Below are positions 14,699-21,600 of a stretch of 38,914 nt of DNA, piece after piece (within the stretch, counting starts at the first letter, position 1; every line of letters starts with the position of its first letter). Where the stretch lies: IMG/VR virus record IMGVR_UViG_3300030329_003664, positions 1 through 38,914 of that record. One strand, 5' to 3'. The stretch is from a virus. The position numbers and the translations under genes were made by a program. The notes under the pieces are model-generated. The model did not search any database, had not been told where the DNA came from, and saw only the letters and a list, made by a program, of their open reading frames with translations.

Positions 14699-14945
14699 AA
14701 AAGATGTACCAATACCTGATCCTATACATCAACATAATCAAGGTAAGTATAAATTTATGCGTAATCTAGAAGTAGGTGATAGCTTTGTTATAAATGGAAA
14801 CACACCTGATTATGATGCAGCTAGAGTTAGATCTTATGTTTATTCTAATAAAACAGCTGCAAGATATGGAATGAGATTTTCAATCAGAACATTAGAAGGC
14901 CCTTGTAAGAAACCTACAGCTATTAGAGTGTGGAGAGTTAAATAA
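14679..14945 (+). CDS. Conserved small phage protein with GDSF and RVWR motifs
   Basis: The ATG at 14679 has AAAGGAG six bases upstream; the in-frame ATG at 14652 lacks a site. The 88-aa protein contains NLEVGDSFVINGN (about 29-41) and ends with TAIRVWRVK. This is the 'GDSF ... a..yg.kf..R ... vRVWR' pattern of small proteins widespread in phage early regions. They resemble regulators, but I know no proven role. It is moderately basic and looks like a small alpha-beta fold. Confidence 0.8.
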   Translation: MNVITIEKDVPIPDPIHQHNQGKYKFMRNLEVGDSFVINGNTPDYDAARVRSYVYSNKTAARYGMRFSIRTLEGPCKKPTAIRVWRVK

Positions 14946-14946
14946 T

Positions 14947-15087
14947 ATGAATATGGTATATGAAGTTTTATTCATATTAAATGATATACTTAACATTATA
15001 GTAAAGTGTGTAGCCTTAATGGCTATGCACTGCTATATAATTAGAGGAGTAACAAATGAAAAAAGATTACACAAAGATATGGAATAA
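14947..15087 (+). CDS. Possible small hydrophobic protein
   Basis: This 46-aa frame (MNMVYEVLFILNDILNIIVK) is hydrophobic for its first 34 residues and overlaps the next gene by 32 bases. The ribosome-binding site is weak (GAGAG). It may instead be spacer, but it fits the pattern of tiny membrane proteins nearby. Confidence 0.4.
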   Translation: MNMVYEVLFILNDILNIIVKCVALMAMHCYIIRGVTNEKRLHKDME

Positions 15088-15313
15088 ACAAGCTAAGAAA
15101 GTATTGCTAGGTAAGAAAATAGTACAAGTTAAATATGTTGATAGCGAAGAAGCTAATAAATATATGTGGGGATCTAGACCTATATCATTTACACTTGATG
15201 ACAATACTAGACTTATTGTTATGCGTGATGATGAAGGTAATGATGGTGGTGCATTATGTTATTTAAATGATAATGTAGATGATGTATTGCCTGTATTGAG
15301 TCTGGAGGATTAA
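15056..15313 (+). CDS. Hypothetical early protein
   Basis: This 85-aa protein has GAGGAG seven bases before its ATG. It contains KVLLGKKIVQVKYVDSEEAN and ISFTLDDNTRLIVMRDDEGN, alternating strands with acidic turns, like a small beta-barrel. The stop overlaps the next ATG (TAATG). No family recognised. Confidence 0.75.
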   Translation: MKKDYTKIWNKQAKKVLLGKKIVQVKYVDSEEANKYMWGSRPISFTLDDNTRLIVMRDDEGNDGGALCYLNDNVDDVLPVLSLED

Positions 15314-15417
15314 TGGAATATATATTAGTAACAGCCTGTGCAATAGCTTTATTATATACATTTTATTTGAGATATAAAGAAACAATAACTAAAGATTGGA
15401 GTGATCATGAGTTGTGA
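15313..15417 (+). CDS. Tiny membrane protein
   Basis: This 34-aa product (MEYILVTACAIALLYTFYLR) has one membrane span at residues 3-19 and a charged tail. It begins in a TAATG overlap with CTGGAGG upstream and overlaps the zinc-ribbon-like gene by 11 bases. Its compact coupling supports it as a real gene. Confidence 0.6.
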   Translation: MEYILVTACAIALLYTFYLRYKETITKDWSDHEL

Positions 15418-15667
15418 AAAATGTGGATATGTAGTCTGTGCATGTAAACCTGTGGTTAACGACCCTATAAAGAAAGAACCATATGGCGAATGTCCTGAAT
15501 GTGGATGTAGAGAGATAGATGTATATGTTATTGCAGATTATAATAGTACTATAGATTCTATTAACTGTGAAGGACATGTTGAATGGGAATATTCAGATTG
15601 CATAGATGATATGTATTGTCGAGATTGTGGTTATGAATTTAGAAACGCAAAGGAGGTTAAAGAATGA
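15407..15667 (+). CDS. Cys-rich zinc-ribbon-like protein
   Basis: The ATG at 15407 stands five bases after GGAG. The 86-aa product has four CxxC or CxC pairs: CEKC at 3-6, CAC at 11-13, CPECGC near 28-33 and CRDC near 71-74. This suggests one or two zinc-binding ribbons. Such proteins commonly bind nucleic acid or a host transcription factor. The body between the pairs is acidic. It is coupled to genes on both sides. Specific function unknown. Confidence 0.75.
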   Translation: MSCEKCGYVVCACKPVVNDPIKKEPYGECPECGCREIDVYVIADYNSTIDSINCEGHVEWEYSDCIDDMYCRDCGYEFRNAKEVKE

Positions 15668-15834
15668 GTCAAAGATTGTTTGCAGCATTTAGAAATCACG
15701 CACATTTGCAAGATAGTTTTAATAATATCTATAACAAATTGCCTAGAGATGACGCATTTGATTTGGTTTTATTTGTAGGAATGTTAGAATCAACTCATGC
15801 AGAAGGATTTATCGATGAAAAGGAGGATAAGTAG
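15664..15834 (+). CDS. Small hypothetical protein
   Basis: This 56-aa protein (MSQRLFAAFRNHAHLQDSFN) is predicted mostly helical. It starts four bases before the preceding stop and has AAGGAGG about seven bases upstream. Its stop directly abuts the next ATG. No family recognised. Confidence 0.65.
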   Translation: MSQRLFAAFRNHAHLQDSFNNIYNKLPRDDAFDLVLFVGMLESTHAEGFIDEKEDK

Positions 15835-15933
15835 ATGAGTGATGCAGTGTCAATACCAATTGCTACAATTATATTTATACTTATAGTGGGTGGTTTTATA
15901 ATAGCAGTACATAAACATGGGGAGTGGTTTTAA
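15835..15933 (+). CDS. Tiny membrane protein
   Basis: This 32-aa product has one membrane span (IPIATIIFILIVGGFIIAV) and a short charged tail (HKHGEWF). The ribosome-binding site AAGGAGG is strong. It is the second of three consecutive membrane micro-proteins. Confidence 0.65.
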   Translation: MSDAVSIPIATIIFILIVGGFIIAVHKHGEWF

Positions 15934-15934
15934 T

Positions 15935-16048
15935 ATGATATTACATGATTTATTACTATCGATTTTAGGGTTATTAATACTGTTAACATTTATAACACTT
16001 AAATATGGATGGAAAGACGACAAGGAGGATTCAGATGGGGAAGATTAG
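15935..16048 (+). CDS. Tiny membrane protein with acidic tail
   Basis: This 37-aa product (MILHDLLLSILGLLILLTFI) has one strong membrane span and an acidic C-terminus (KDDKEDSDGED). It starts two bases after the preceding stop and overlaps the next start by 14 bases. Confidence 0.6.
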   Translation: MILHDLLLSILGLLILLTFITLKYGWKDDKEDSDGED

Positions 16049-16214
16049 AGATGCAGCTGAAGACTGGCTGCAAGATCATGGTTATGAACTAGGATATAAT
16101 TGGGATAACATTCCAAAGATAACTGAATGGAATAATATTAAACTTAACAAAATAAAAGCGAGGGTATATTATGGAAAAGATGGAGCTAGAAGTAACACAA
16201 AAACACGCCTTTGA
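16035..16214 (+). CDS. Small hypothetical protein
   Basis: The ATG at 16035 lies five bases after AAGGAGG; an in-frame start at 16005 would sit upstream of that site. The 59-aa product begins MGKIRDAAEDWLQDHGYELG, a helical segment, and ends basic (KDGARSNTKTRL). It overlaps the next gene by 44 bases. Confidence 0.65.
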   Translation: MGKIRDAAEDWLQDHGYELGYNWDNIPKITEWNNIKLNKIKARVYYGKDGARSNTKTRL

Positions 16215-16503
16215 TGGGCAACCAGAGAAAAGTGATTGTTGTGCTATAGCTATGGCACTTAAAGAAACATATTATCCTGAAGAACATATTAAAGTCCAAG
16301 TAAATTCAGATGGATCAGTAGATGTGTATACTTATGATTATATGAGTGAAAATAAAGAAGATTTATGTACTTTATATCCTGAAAATAGCGATGAAGAAGA
16401 TCGCATAGTTAGCTTTATTGGAAATTATGATGACATATGGGATACTGAAGAAGATTATCTCTGGGAGTTCCCATACAATTTCAAGTTCACAAGGAAAGTA
16501 TAA
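16171..16503 (+). CDS. Acidic hypothetical early protein
   Basis: This 110-aa acidic protein contains EKSDCCAIAMALKETYYPEE then EHIKVQVNSDGSVDVYTYDY, with later runs such as SDEEDRIVSFIGNYDDIWDT. It begins inside the preceding gene after GAGGG and ends in a TAATG overlap. The adjacent CC pair alone does not define a metal site. It could be an anti-host DNA-mimic-like protein, but that is only suggested by charge. Confidence 0.7.
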   Translation: MEKMELEVTQKHAFDGQPEKSDCCAIAMALKETYYPEEHIKVQVNSDGSVDVYTYDYMSENKEDLCTLYPENSDEEDRIVSFIGNYDDIWDTEEDYLWEFPYNFKFTRKV

Positions 16504-16784
16504 TGAATAAGGAAGATATGATTAGAATGATAGAGTCTGGTGAGAAATTGCCAGACTACTGTCATGAAGAGTTTGATAATATTATATTTTGTACAATTAA
16601 ATCTAAGGAGGAGAAGGATGTCAAAGTTCACAACAGATTATCTAGACGAATATTCACGAGCTATGGTAGGTCACGAAGAATGGGCATATCTAGATTGCAT
16701 GGAAGCAGAAGAACAATTAGACGTAATTCGAAGTTACAACATAGACAGAAGATACATAGTCGTAGTGTTTCAAAGGAGGAATAA
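16503..16784 (+). CDS. Hypothetical protein with Arg-rich overlapping C-terminus
   Basis: This 93-aa protein starts in a TAATG overlap. The first 40 residues (MNKEDMIRMIESGEKLPDYC ...) look normal. From about residue 40 it is read in a second frame over the whole next gene, giving an Arg/Ser-rich basic tail (RRMGISRLHGSRRTIRRNSK). The tail may be a by-product of the overlap rather than a selected domain. A short indel in the assembly could also explain the extension. Confidence 0.55.
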   Translation: MNKEDMIRMIESGEKLPDYCHEEFDNIIFCTIKSKEEKDVKVHNRLSRRIFTSYGRSRRMGISRLHGSRRTIRRNSKLQHRQKIHSRSVSKEE

Positions 16785-16791
16785 TGAGTAA
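16618..16791 (+). CDS. Small acidic protein nested in frame overlap
   Basis: This 57-aa protein (MSKFTTDYLDEYSRAMVGHE) starts after a strong AAGGAGG/GAGAAGG site inside the preceding gene. It shares 167 bases with it in another frame. It reads as a well-formed helical then beta protein (IDRRYIVVVFQRRNNE). Its codon pattern looks more natural than the overlapping frame. Confidence 0.65.
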   Translation: MSKFTTDYLDEYSRAMVGHEEWAYLDCMEAEEQLDVIRSYNIDRRYIVVVFQRRNNE

Positions 16792-16969
16792 AAATGTATT
16801 AACAGTAGTTAAAAATTATGTTGAAGAAAGAATGCAACAAATAGATGAGCTTGGTGATCATTTTATGAAGATGGATATGTATGATGATGTAAGGCAAGCA
16901 GATATTGAAGGTCGTGGGAATGAATTGGTGAAAATCTATGAAATTTTACGAGGAAGTATCAGTAATTAA
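16784..16969 (+). CDS. Small helical hypothetical protein
   Basis: This 61-aa protein (MSKNVLTVVKNYVEERMQQI) is predicted helical and acidic. AAGGAGG stands six bases upstream. It is the last gene before a terminator, so it closes the first early operon. No family recognised. Confidence 0.75.
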   Translation: MSKNVLTVVKNYVEERMQQIDELGDHFMKMDMYDDVRQADIEGRGNELVKIYEILRGSISN

Positions 16970-17013
16970 TCGTATATTATGAGGTCGCAATAATCTACTA
17001 AAACATAAGAAAC

Positions 17014-17035
17014 GGGGGGCTTTTGTCCCCTTTTT
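17014..17035 (+). terminator. Rho-independent terminator before erf
   Basis: GGGG at 17014-17017 pairs with CCCC at 17027-17030 around a GGCTTTTGT loop, followed by TTTTT. It separates the small-gene operon from the replication operon. Confidence 0.75.
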
Positions 17036-17055
17036 CTACCAACAAAGGAGTTAAC

Positions 17056-17550
17056 ATGGAAGATAATAAAGAGGCCGTGGAGCCTATAGTAGAAGAAACT
17101 ATACAACCTGAGTCTTGGAAGTCTGATAAAATAAATGAGCTTGCAACTGCACTAGCATTAGCTCAATCTGAAATGGATGGTGCTGCTAAAAAAAGTACTA
17201 ACCCATTCTTTAATTCAGGATATGCTGACTTACATGAAGTAATAAGCTCATCCTTTCCATATCTAAATAAAAATGGATTATCAGTTGTTCAAGGAAATGA
17301 AATCATTCCTGGTGCAGTATGTGTCACAACTACATTGGTACATAAATCAGGTCAATGGATTCGATCAAAAATCAAAGTACCAATGCCTAAAATAGATGCT
17401 CAAGGCATAGGAACAGCTACAACATATGGCAGAAGATATGGACTAGCTGCTATGGTAGGTATCGCACAAAAGGATGATGATGGAAATTCTATTTCTAATG
17501 CTAATCCTAACAGTAAAGTAGATAAATTTAACGCAAACAGAAACAAATAA
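17056..17550 (+). CDS. erf: Erf-family single-strand annealing protein
   Basis: The ATG at 17056 has AAAGGAG six bases upstream; a TTG extension lies inside the terminator. The 164-aa protein has the Erf core. FFNSGYADLHEVISSSFPYL (about residues 51-70) is followed by NGLSVVQ, and IGTATTYGRRYGLAAMVGIA (116-135) precedes the acidic QKDDDGN. It should anneal complementary single strands for recombination and end repair. It sits next to an SSB-like gene and a primase-helicase, the usual recombination and replication setting. Its length fits a short Erf without an extended C-terminal domain. Confidence 0.88.
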   Translation: MEDNKEAVEPIVEETIQPESWKSDKINELATALALAQSEMDGAAKKSTNPFFNSGYADLHEVISSSFPYLNKNGLSVVQGNEIIPGAVCVTTTLVHKSGQWIRSKIKVPMPKIDAQGIGTATTYGRRYGLAAMVGIAQKDDDGNSISNANPNSKVDKFNANRNK

Positions 17551-17559
17551 GGAGTAAAT

Positions 17560-18102
17560 ATGGCTATAAAAACTATATCACACAGCACGGGTAAAGGTAC
17601 TTGGTCAGAAGGATGGCATACTTTGACTATAGGCAGTGCAGAATATGGAGATTGGAATGGAAAGAGATTCTTAGATGTATTATTTGAAGGATATCCTGAG
17701 ACATTTAATCTTAGAGTATATGAAGGAATCAACAATGAAACTAGAGAAGAATTTGCTATATCTAAGTTCTTTAAAATGGCAAATGCTGGAATCATTGATG
17801 TTATTGCATCTCCAGATGGAAAGAAAGCTATCCAATATGATGATGAAGCTGACGGATTAGTAGGTAAAGTTGTCAATGTATTGTTTGTAAAAGAAGAAAG
17901 AAATGACAAAACATTTATGAAGCCTTTTAATCAAATTGCACCAATAGCACAAGATGGTGATGTGATATCATATTCAGAAGATGATGTTAATTTCTGGAAG
18001 AAAGTATCAGAAGAGAATCATGCCAAATACACATCTAAAAGTTCTACTACATCTAATACCTCCAGCCATACGAATAACGCTGAACCCAGCGTTCCATTTT
18101 AG
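17560..18102 (+). CDS. SSB-like single-stranded DNA-binding protein
   Basis: This 180-aa protein has a beta-rich body consistent with an OB fold (WHTLTIGSAEYGDWNGKRFL, VVNVLFVKEERND). It then has a Ser/Thr/Asn-rich disordered linker (about 155-172) and ends EPSVPF. Bacterial and phage SSBs end in an acidic tip with PF, so the plan of fold, linker and PF tip is matched, although the tip here is weakly acidic. It resembles the DUF669-like proteins often found beside Erf. It would protect template strands and recruit partners. A hairpin follows the gene. Confidence 0.75.
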   Translation: MAIKTISHSTGKGTWSEGWHTLTIGSAEYGDWNGKRFLDVLFEGYPETFNLRVYEGINNETREEFAISKFFKMANAGIIDVIASPDGKKAIQYDDEADGLVGKVVNVLFVKEERNDKTFMKPFNQIAPIAQDGDVISYSEDDVNFWKKVSEENHAKYTSKSSTTSNTSSHTNNAEPSVPF

Positions 18103-18117
18103 GTATTAGGTGACAAT

Positions 18118-18156
18118 AAAGGGGGTGTAACCCATTCGCATACGTGCATCCCCTTT
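18118..18156 (+). promoter_or_regulatory. Twelve-pair hairpin between ssb and next gene
   Basis: AAAGGGGGTGTA (18118-18129) pairs with TGCATCCCCTTT-side bases 18145-18156, with two G-T pairs. The loop can hold GCATACGTGC, and GGGT/ACCC offers a competing small hairpin. There is no T-run, so it may be an attenuator or RNA-stability element rather than a terminator. Confidence 0.55.
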
Positions 18157-18177
18157 AAATTTAAATAGGAGATTATT

Positions 18178-18423
18178 ATGACAGTAAAAGAACATTTGAT
18201 ACTCTTTTTAGATTATCATTTAACAAACAATTCAAGATTCAAAACACATGATATACAAGAATTATCAGTAAGAGGTGAGCAAAAGTTCGGAAGAAGATTA
18301 GGCTCTACAGAAACTTACACAAGACAATTCAGATATCTTAAAAGAGATATGTATACTATAAGTAAATTCAAGTCCCCTAATTCTATGGAAGCAATGTGGG
18401 AAGTTAGGAGAAAGCATGATTAA
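18178..18423 (+). CDS. Winged-helix-like small protein
   Basis: This 81-aa basic protein (TVKEHLILFLDYHLTNNSRF) has three short helices, with a TYTRQFRYLKRDMYTISKFK segment that looks like a recognition helix and wing. It resembles small DNA-binding proteins placed before replication genes, perhaps a loader or regulator. The stop overlaps the primase-helicase start by eight bases, so the two are coupled. The fold is inferred by eye. Confidence 0.7.
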   Translation: MTVKEHLILFLDYHLTNNSRFKTHDIQELSVRGEQKFGRRLGSTETYTRQFRYLKRDMYTISKFKSPNSMEAMWEVRRKHD

Positions 18424-20134
18424 AGAATTTGCTTTTGGTACGCATAACAGACATCATTTTGTAGATGTAAATAAAATGGGAGACTATATGAATATGGCAC
18501 AAGATACATTTATGTCGCTATATGATTATGATGACCATGTAATAGATTATGTTAAAAAGAAAAGGAGCTTGTCAGGATATGACGGTATTATGTATATGCC
18601 TGATGAGTTCATACTAGACGTAGATGGTTCCAATCCTGAGAATGCTTTTGATAAACTACAAGGCTTACTATTATTGCTCGAAGAATTTGATATTCCTAGG
18701 CAAACATATTTTAGTGGCACTGGATTTCATGTCCACATACCTCAAGAAGCATTTAGGTGGAAACCGTGTGATGATTTACATCTTAAAGTAAAAGAAGAGT
18801 TGAAAGAAAAAGGTATATTTGATTTTGCAGATCCTTCTGTGACTGATAAAACTAGGTTAATACGAGTACCTAATACATTAAATAGCAAGTCTAATCTTTG
18901 GAAGGTCCAATTAAATATAATGGGAAATATCAAAGAAATAATGGATTATGCTGTAAGTGCTAAAGAATTGAAAGATTTAGATCACGAATGCGATCCAGTA
19001 TTTGATGTGTTAGAAAGAAAAGTAAAATCTACTAAAGAATATCAGAAAGTATCTTTAGGAAGACAGCCAGACCCAGTCAACTATCCATGTATTCATGGTA
19101 TGCTAGAAGGAACTGGTCAAGGTCAAAGACATCAAGTAGCCTTAAGATTAGCAGCACATTTTAGATGGTTATATCCTGAAGACTTAGTAAGAAATGTTAT
19201 GGAGGCTTGGAGAATCCAAGTAGATAATCCAGAGCATCCGTTTACAGCAAAAGAAATGGATGGTATAATAACAAATTGCTATGTAGGTCATGATGGTGCA
19301 GGATATAGATATGGATGTAGTGATATTATAATGGATGAGTATTGTAAAAATACTTGCAAGTTATATAAATCAAAGAAGTCTCAAACAATGATGGATGCAA
19401 AAACCATGGAAGCAGAGTTTGTAGATTTCTTAGCTTCAAATAGAGAGCCATTAAATCTAGGGAAGTTATATGGTCAAGACTTTCCAATTTATCCAGGAGA
19501 AGTAGTGATAGTTCAAGCTCCACCAAAGTCTATGAAGACTATGTTGTTGCAAAACTGGGTAAACGCATTTAAAAGACCTACCTATTTTATTGAAATGGAA
19601 ATGAGTCCAAGACAGATATGGTCTAGATTTGTTATGATGGAAATGGGATGGAATGATGAGCAATTAAAGAATCATTATGCTGAAATGAGTCAGAGTTTAA
19701 CAGATAAATTTAACTGGCTTACAGTAGAATATGGCTCTTGTTATCCTAATGAGCTTGAGAAAAGACTATCTTTACTAGCAGTTAAACCTGAAATTGTTGT
19801 TGTTGATCACCTTGGACTATTAAGATCCAAGCAAAGAGATAACAATATGAAAGTAGAAGAAGCATCTCAATCATTAATGGAACTAGCTGTTCAACATAAA
19901 GTAATAATATTTGCAGTATCTGAGATAACTAAATCAGCCATGACAGAAGGTATGAATATAGCTTCATCCAGAGGTTCATTTAGAATAGCTTATAATGCAA
20001 ATAAAGTATTATCAATCACTCCATTTAGGAATGAGGATAATGTCATAAAATCTCTTCAAGTAGAATCTACTGCTAACAGAGAAAAGGAATGGTTAAATGT
20101 TAATCTTCCTATAAGCGGAGTTCAAATCCGATGA
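18416..20134 (+). CDS. Primase-helicase fusion protein
   Basis: This 572-aa protein should make primers and unwind DNA at the fork. The N-terminal part is archaeo-eukaryotic primase-like: FILDVDG with Asp68 and Asp70, then YFSGTGFHVHIP (98-109), then TRLIRVPNTLNSKS (146-159). Next comes a Cys region with Cys225, Cys301, Cys310 and Cys314 (CSDIIMDEYCKNTC), which resembles the iron-sulfur part of primase large subunits. The C-terminal part is a RecA/DnaB-like ATPase: variant Walker A APPKSMKT (368-375), IEMEMSPRQ, Walker B VVVDHLGLL (Asp464), and FAVSEITK. The usual glycines of Walker A are absent, leaving only the Lys-Thr pair. The domain assignments are fairly secure. Confidence 0.85.
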   Translation: MIKEFAFGTHNRHHFVDVNKMGDYMNMAQDTFMSLYDYDDHVIDYVKKKRSLSGYDGIMYMPDEFILDVDGSNPENAFDKLQGLLLLLEEFDIPRQTYFSGTGFHVHIPQEAFRWKPCDDLHLKVKEELKEKGIFDFADPSVTDKTRLIRVPNTLNSKSNLWKVQLNIMGNIKEIMDYAVSAKELKDLDHECDPVFDVLERKVKSTKEYQKVSLGRQPDPVNYPCIHGMLEGTGQGQRHQVALRLAAHFRWLYPEDLVRNVMEAWRIQVDNPEHPFTAKEMDGIITNCYVGHDGAGYRYGCSDIIMDEYCKNTCKLYKSKKSQTMMDAKTMEAEFVDFLASNREPLNLGKLYGQDFPIYPGEVVIVQAPPKSMKTMLLQNWVNAFKRPTYFIEMEMSPRQIWSRFVMMEMGWNDEQLKNHYAEMSQSLTDKFNWLTVEYGSCYPNELEKRLSLLAVKPEIVVVDHLGLLRSKQRDNNMKVEEASQSLMELAVQHKVIIFAVSEITKSAMTEGMNIASSRGSFRIAYNANKVLSITPFRNEDNVIKSLQVESTANREKEWLNVNLPISGVQIR

Positions 20135-20232
20135 ATATAATGGGGACAATAACTGGTCCTGTAAGTCCTAACTACGATAATCTTACAGATGCCCTGTTAG
20201 GCAAAGGAATATGTGAGTCCCCATTGTATTAA
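20131..20232 (+). CDS. Tiny hypothetical protein
   Basis: This 33-aa frame (MNIMGTITGPVSPNYDNLTD) starts inside the primase-helicase stop region after GCGGAG and overlaps the next gene by 20 bases. It fills the only gap before that gene. It lacks any motif and is a low-certainty call. Confidence 0.4.
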   Translation: MNIMGTITGPVSPNYDNLTDALLGKGICESPLY

Positions 20233-20398
20233 TTGTAAGTATTTAGATGAAGATAAGTGTACTTACTTCAAAAGGTTTAGAATATCTGAACCTAAAAAAA
20301 TCCCTTGGAATATTGAAGATAAAGGTTGTAAAGTTTACATGCCGAAAACTGATAAGGAGCATCCATTGTTGGATTTAGTACTTGACATATTTAAATGA
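20213..20398 (+). CDS. Four-Cys zinc-finger-like small protein
   Basis: This 61-aa frame opens with GTG (the ATG two bases earlier is stopped at once). It has CINC at 5-8, Cys near 16 and Cys near 40, enough for one zinc site. AAAGGAA lies seven bases before it. The four Cys and acidic body suggest a small zinc-binding domain. The stop overlaps the next ATG (ATGA). Confidence 0.6.
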   Translation: MSPHCINCKYLDEDKCTYFKRFRISEPKKIPWNIEDKGCKVYMPKTDKEHPLLDLVLDIFK

Positions 20399-20646
20399 TA
20401 CTGAAATTCTATATAATAGCTGCATTTTTAACTACAATAGACGAAACCTGGAATATACAAAACCCCAGGCCATTTCCACAAGAAGAATATTACATAGTTA
20501 CTTGGGAAGCGAAAGACTTTTATAGTTATAAAGTACAAGATCAGTGGATTCTTAGGCAATATAGGAAGACAGATGGCTTTATTAAACGAAGAATACGTAA
20601 CAAATACTGGAGGAAGATAGATGGCAGATCCAAGAGAAGAAATTAG
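20395..20646 (+). CDS. Hypothetical protein with hydrophobic N-terminus
   Basis: This 83-aa frame starts in an ATGA overlap. The first 14 residues (MILKFYIIAAFLTT) could be a short anchor. The rest is aromatic and basic (YKVQDQWILRQYRKTDGFIK). The last 26 bases overlap the next gene. No family is recognised. Confidence 0.55.
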   Translation: MILKFYIIAAFLTTIDETWNIQNPRPFPQEEYYIVTWEAKDFYSYKVQDQWILRQYRKTDGFIKRRIRNKYWRKIDGRSKRRN

Positions 20647-20959
20647 AATCAGATACCCTGAAACATTAAAGGAATTTGAAACTATTCAAAAAGAAATGTT
20701 ATATTTGTTTTGTGAAAAACAACTAGACTATGGACCTACTAACATAGGTATGGGTAAAAGTAAACTAGAAGAACCTAAGGATATAAATCTTTCATTAATG
20801 GGATTAGGAACTAGACTTAATGATAAAATATCTAGGTTTTTAAACCTAACAATGCAAGATAGAGAACCAAATAATGAATCTATTGATGATACACTCATTG
20901 ATATAGCTAACTATGCTGTAATGGCATTAATCGTAAGGAGTAAATTATGGGGAAAGTAA
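20621..20959 (+). CDS. Nmad1/DUF1599-type protein
   Basis: This 112-aa protein fits Nmad1 (DUF1599): CEKQLDYGPTNIGMG, then GLGTRLNDKISRFLNL (66-81), then ESIDDTLIDIANYAVMALIV (86-105). The family is all-helical, with acidic residues placed like those of MazG-type NTP pyrophosphatases, and it is linked to nucleotide modification in phages. It may clean the nucleotide pool or supply a modified-base pathway, but no partner modification enzyme is seen here. GGAGG stands seven bases upstream. Confidence 0.8.
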   Translation: MADPREEIRIRYPETLKEFETIQKEMLYLFCEKQLDYGPTNIGMGKSKLEEPKDINLSLMGLGTRLNDKISRFLNLTMQDREPNNESIDDTLIDIANYAVMALIVRSKLWGK

Positions 20960-21213
20960 AAACAAAAGGAGATAAAGTAGTCTTTGAAGATATAGATAAG
21001 GAGATTGAAAAAGCTACACCTAAAAAAGTTAAGAAAACTGAAGAAAAACCTAAAAAAGTTAAGGAAGCTGCTAAAAAAACCAATGAAATGCAAATCAAAG
21101 AGCTCAGAAAAGACTTAGATAAGCTAGGTAACTGGGTAGCTGACATGGATGATGATTTTATGGAGATATCTAAAATGATAGATAGAATGGCTAAAAGGAT
21201 GGGATTAGAATGA
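20947..21213 (+). CDS. Lys-rich coiled-coil protein
   Basis: This 88-aa protein has a Lys/Glu-rich N-terminal half (KKVKKTEEKPKKVKEAAKKT) with a duplicated KKVK motif. The helical half contains QIKELRKDLDKLGNWVADMD and a Met-rich end. It looks like a coiled-coil or oligomeric adapter. It overlaps its neighbours at both ends. Function unknown. Confidence 0.7.
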   Translation: MGKVKTKGDKVVFEDIDKEIEKATPKKVKKTEEKPKKVKEAAKKTNEMQIKELRKDLDKLGNWVADMDDDFMEISKMIDRMAKRMGLE

Positions 21214-21515
21214 GTAAACCTAAAAAAATAACATACAAAGAACTAGCAAGTAGGATCGATTTTATGATAGAAAAATTAATTCAACTTGAAAGAGGACTAG
21301 ATTATGTTCATAGTTTAGCAATTAGTTATATTGAATGCAATGACCACCAAGAAAAACTAAAAGAATTTCTTAAAAAGGAGAGCAAAGATGAACAAGCAGA
21401 CGGAAGTAGCCCTGAGACAGATAGAGGTGATAAATCGGGAGATAAAAGCTCTAGTGAGCAGAGTGACGAATCTGGAAAATCAATTGATGAAGAATGCTGT
21501 AAAGCTAAAACCTAG
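21210..21515 (+). CDS. Coiled-coil protein with acidic Ser-rich tail
   Basis: This 101-aa protein has a helical front (YKELASRIDFMIEKLIQLER). From residue 60 its tail is rich in Ser, Asp, Glu and Lys (SSPETDRGDKSGDKSSSEQS), in a frame that overlaps the next gene for 128 bases. The tail is low-complexity and may be disordered, or it may be only tolerated overlap. It starts in an ATGA overlap. Confidence 0.6.
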   Translation: MSKPKKITYKELASRIDFMIEKLIQLERGLDYVHSLAISYIECNDHQEKLKEFLKKESKDEQADGSSPETDRGDKSGDKSSSEQSDESGKSIDEECCKAKT

Positions 21516-21600
21516 ATACGTTGGTCCTAATATAGATAAAATCTTAAAAGGTGCAGATACTGCAATGATGAAAAGATTAAACAAACGAGGACAAAAATGA
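21388..21600 (+). CDS. Small coiled-coil protein
   Basis: This 70-aa protein (MNKQTEVALRQIEVINREIK) has a regular heptad-like front and a basic end (MMKRLNKRGQK). AAAAGGAG lies six bases upstream. It starts within the preceding gene and ends in an ATGA overlap with the nuclease. Confidence 0.65.
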   Translation: MNKQTEVALRQIEVINREIKALVSRVTNLENQLMKNAVKLKPRYVGPNIDKILKGADTAMMKRLNKRGQK

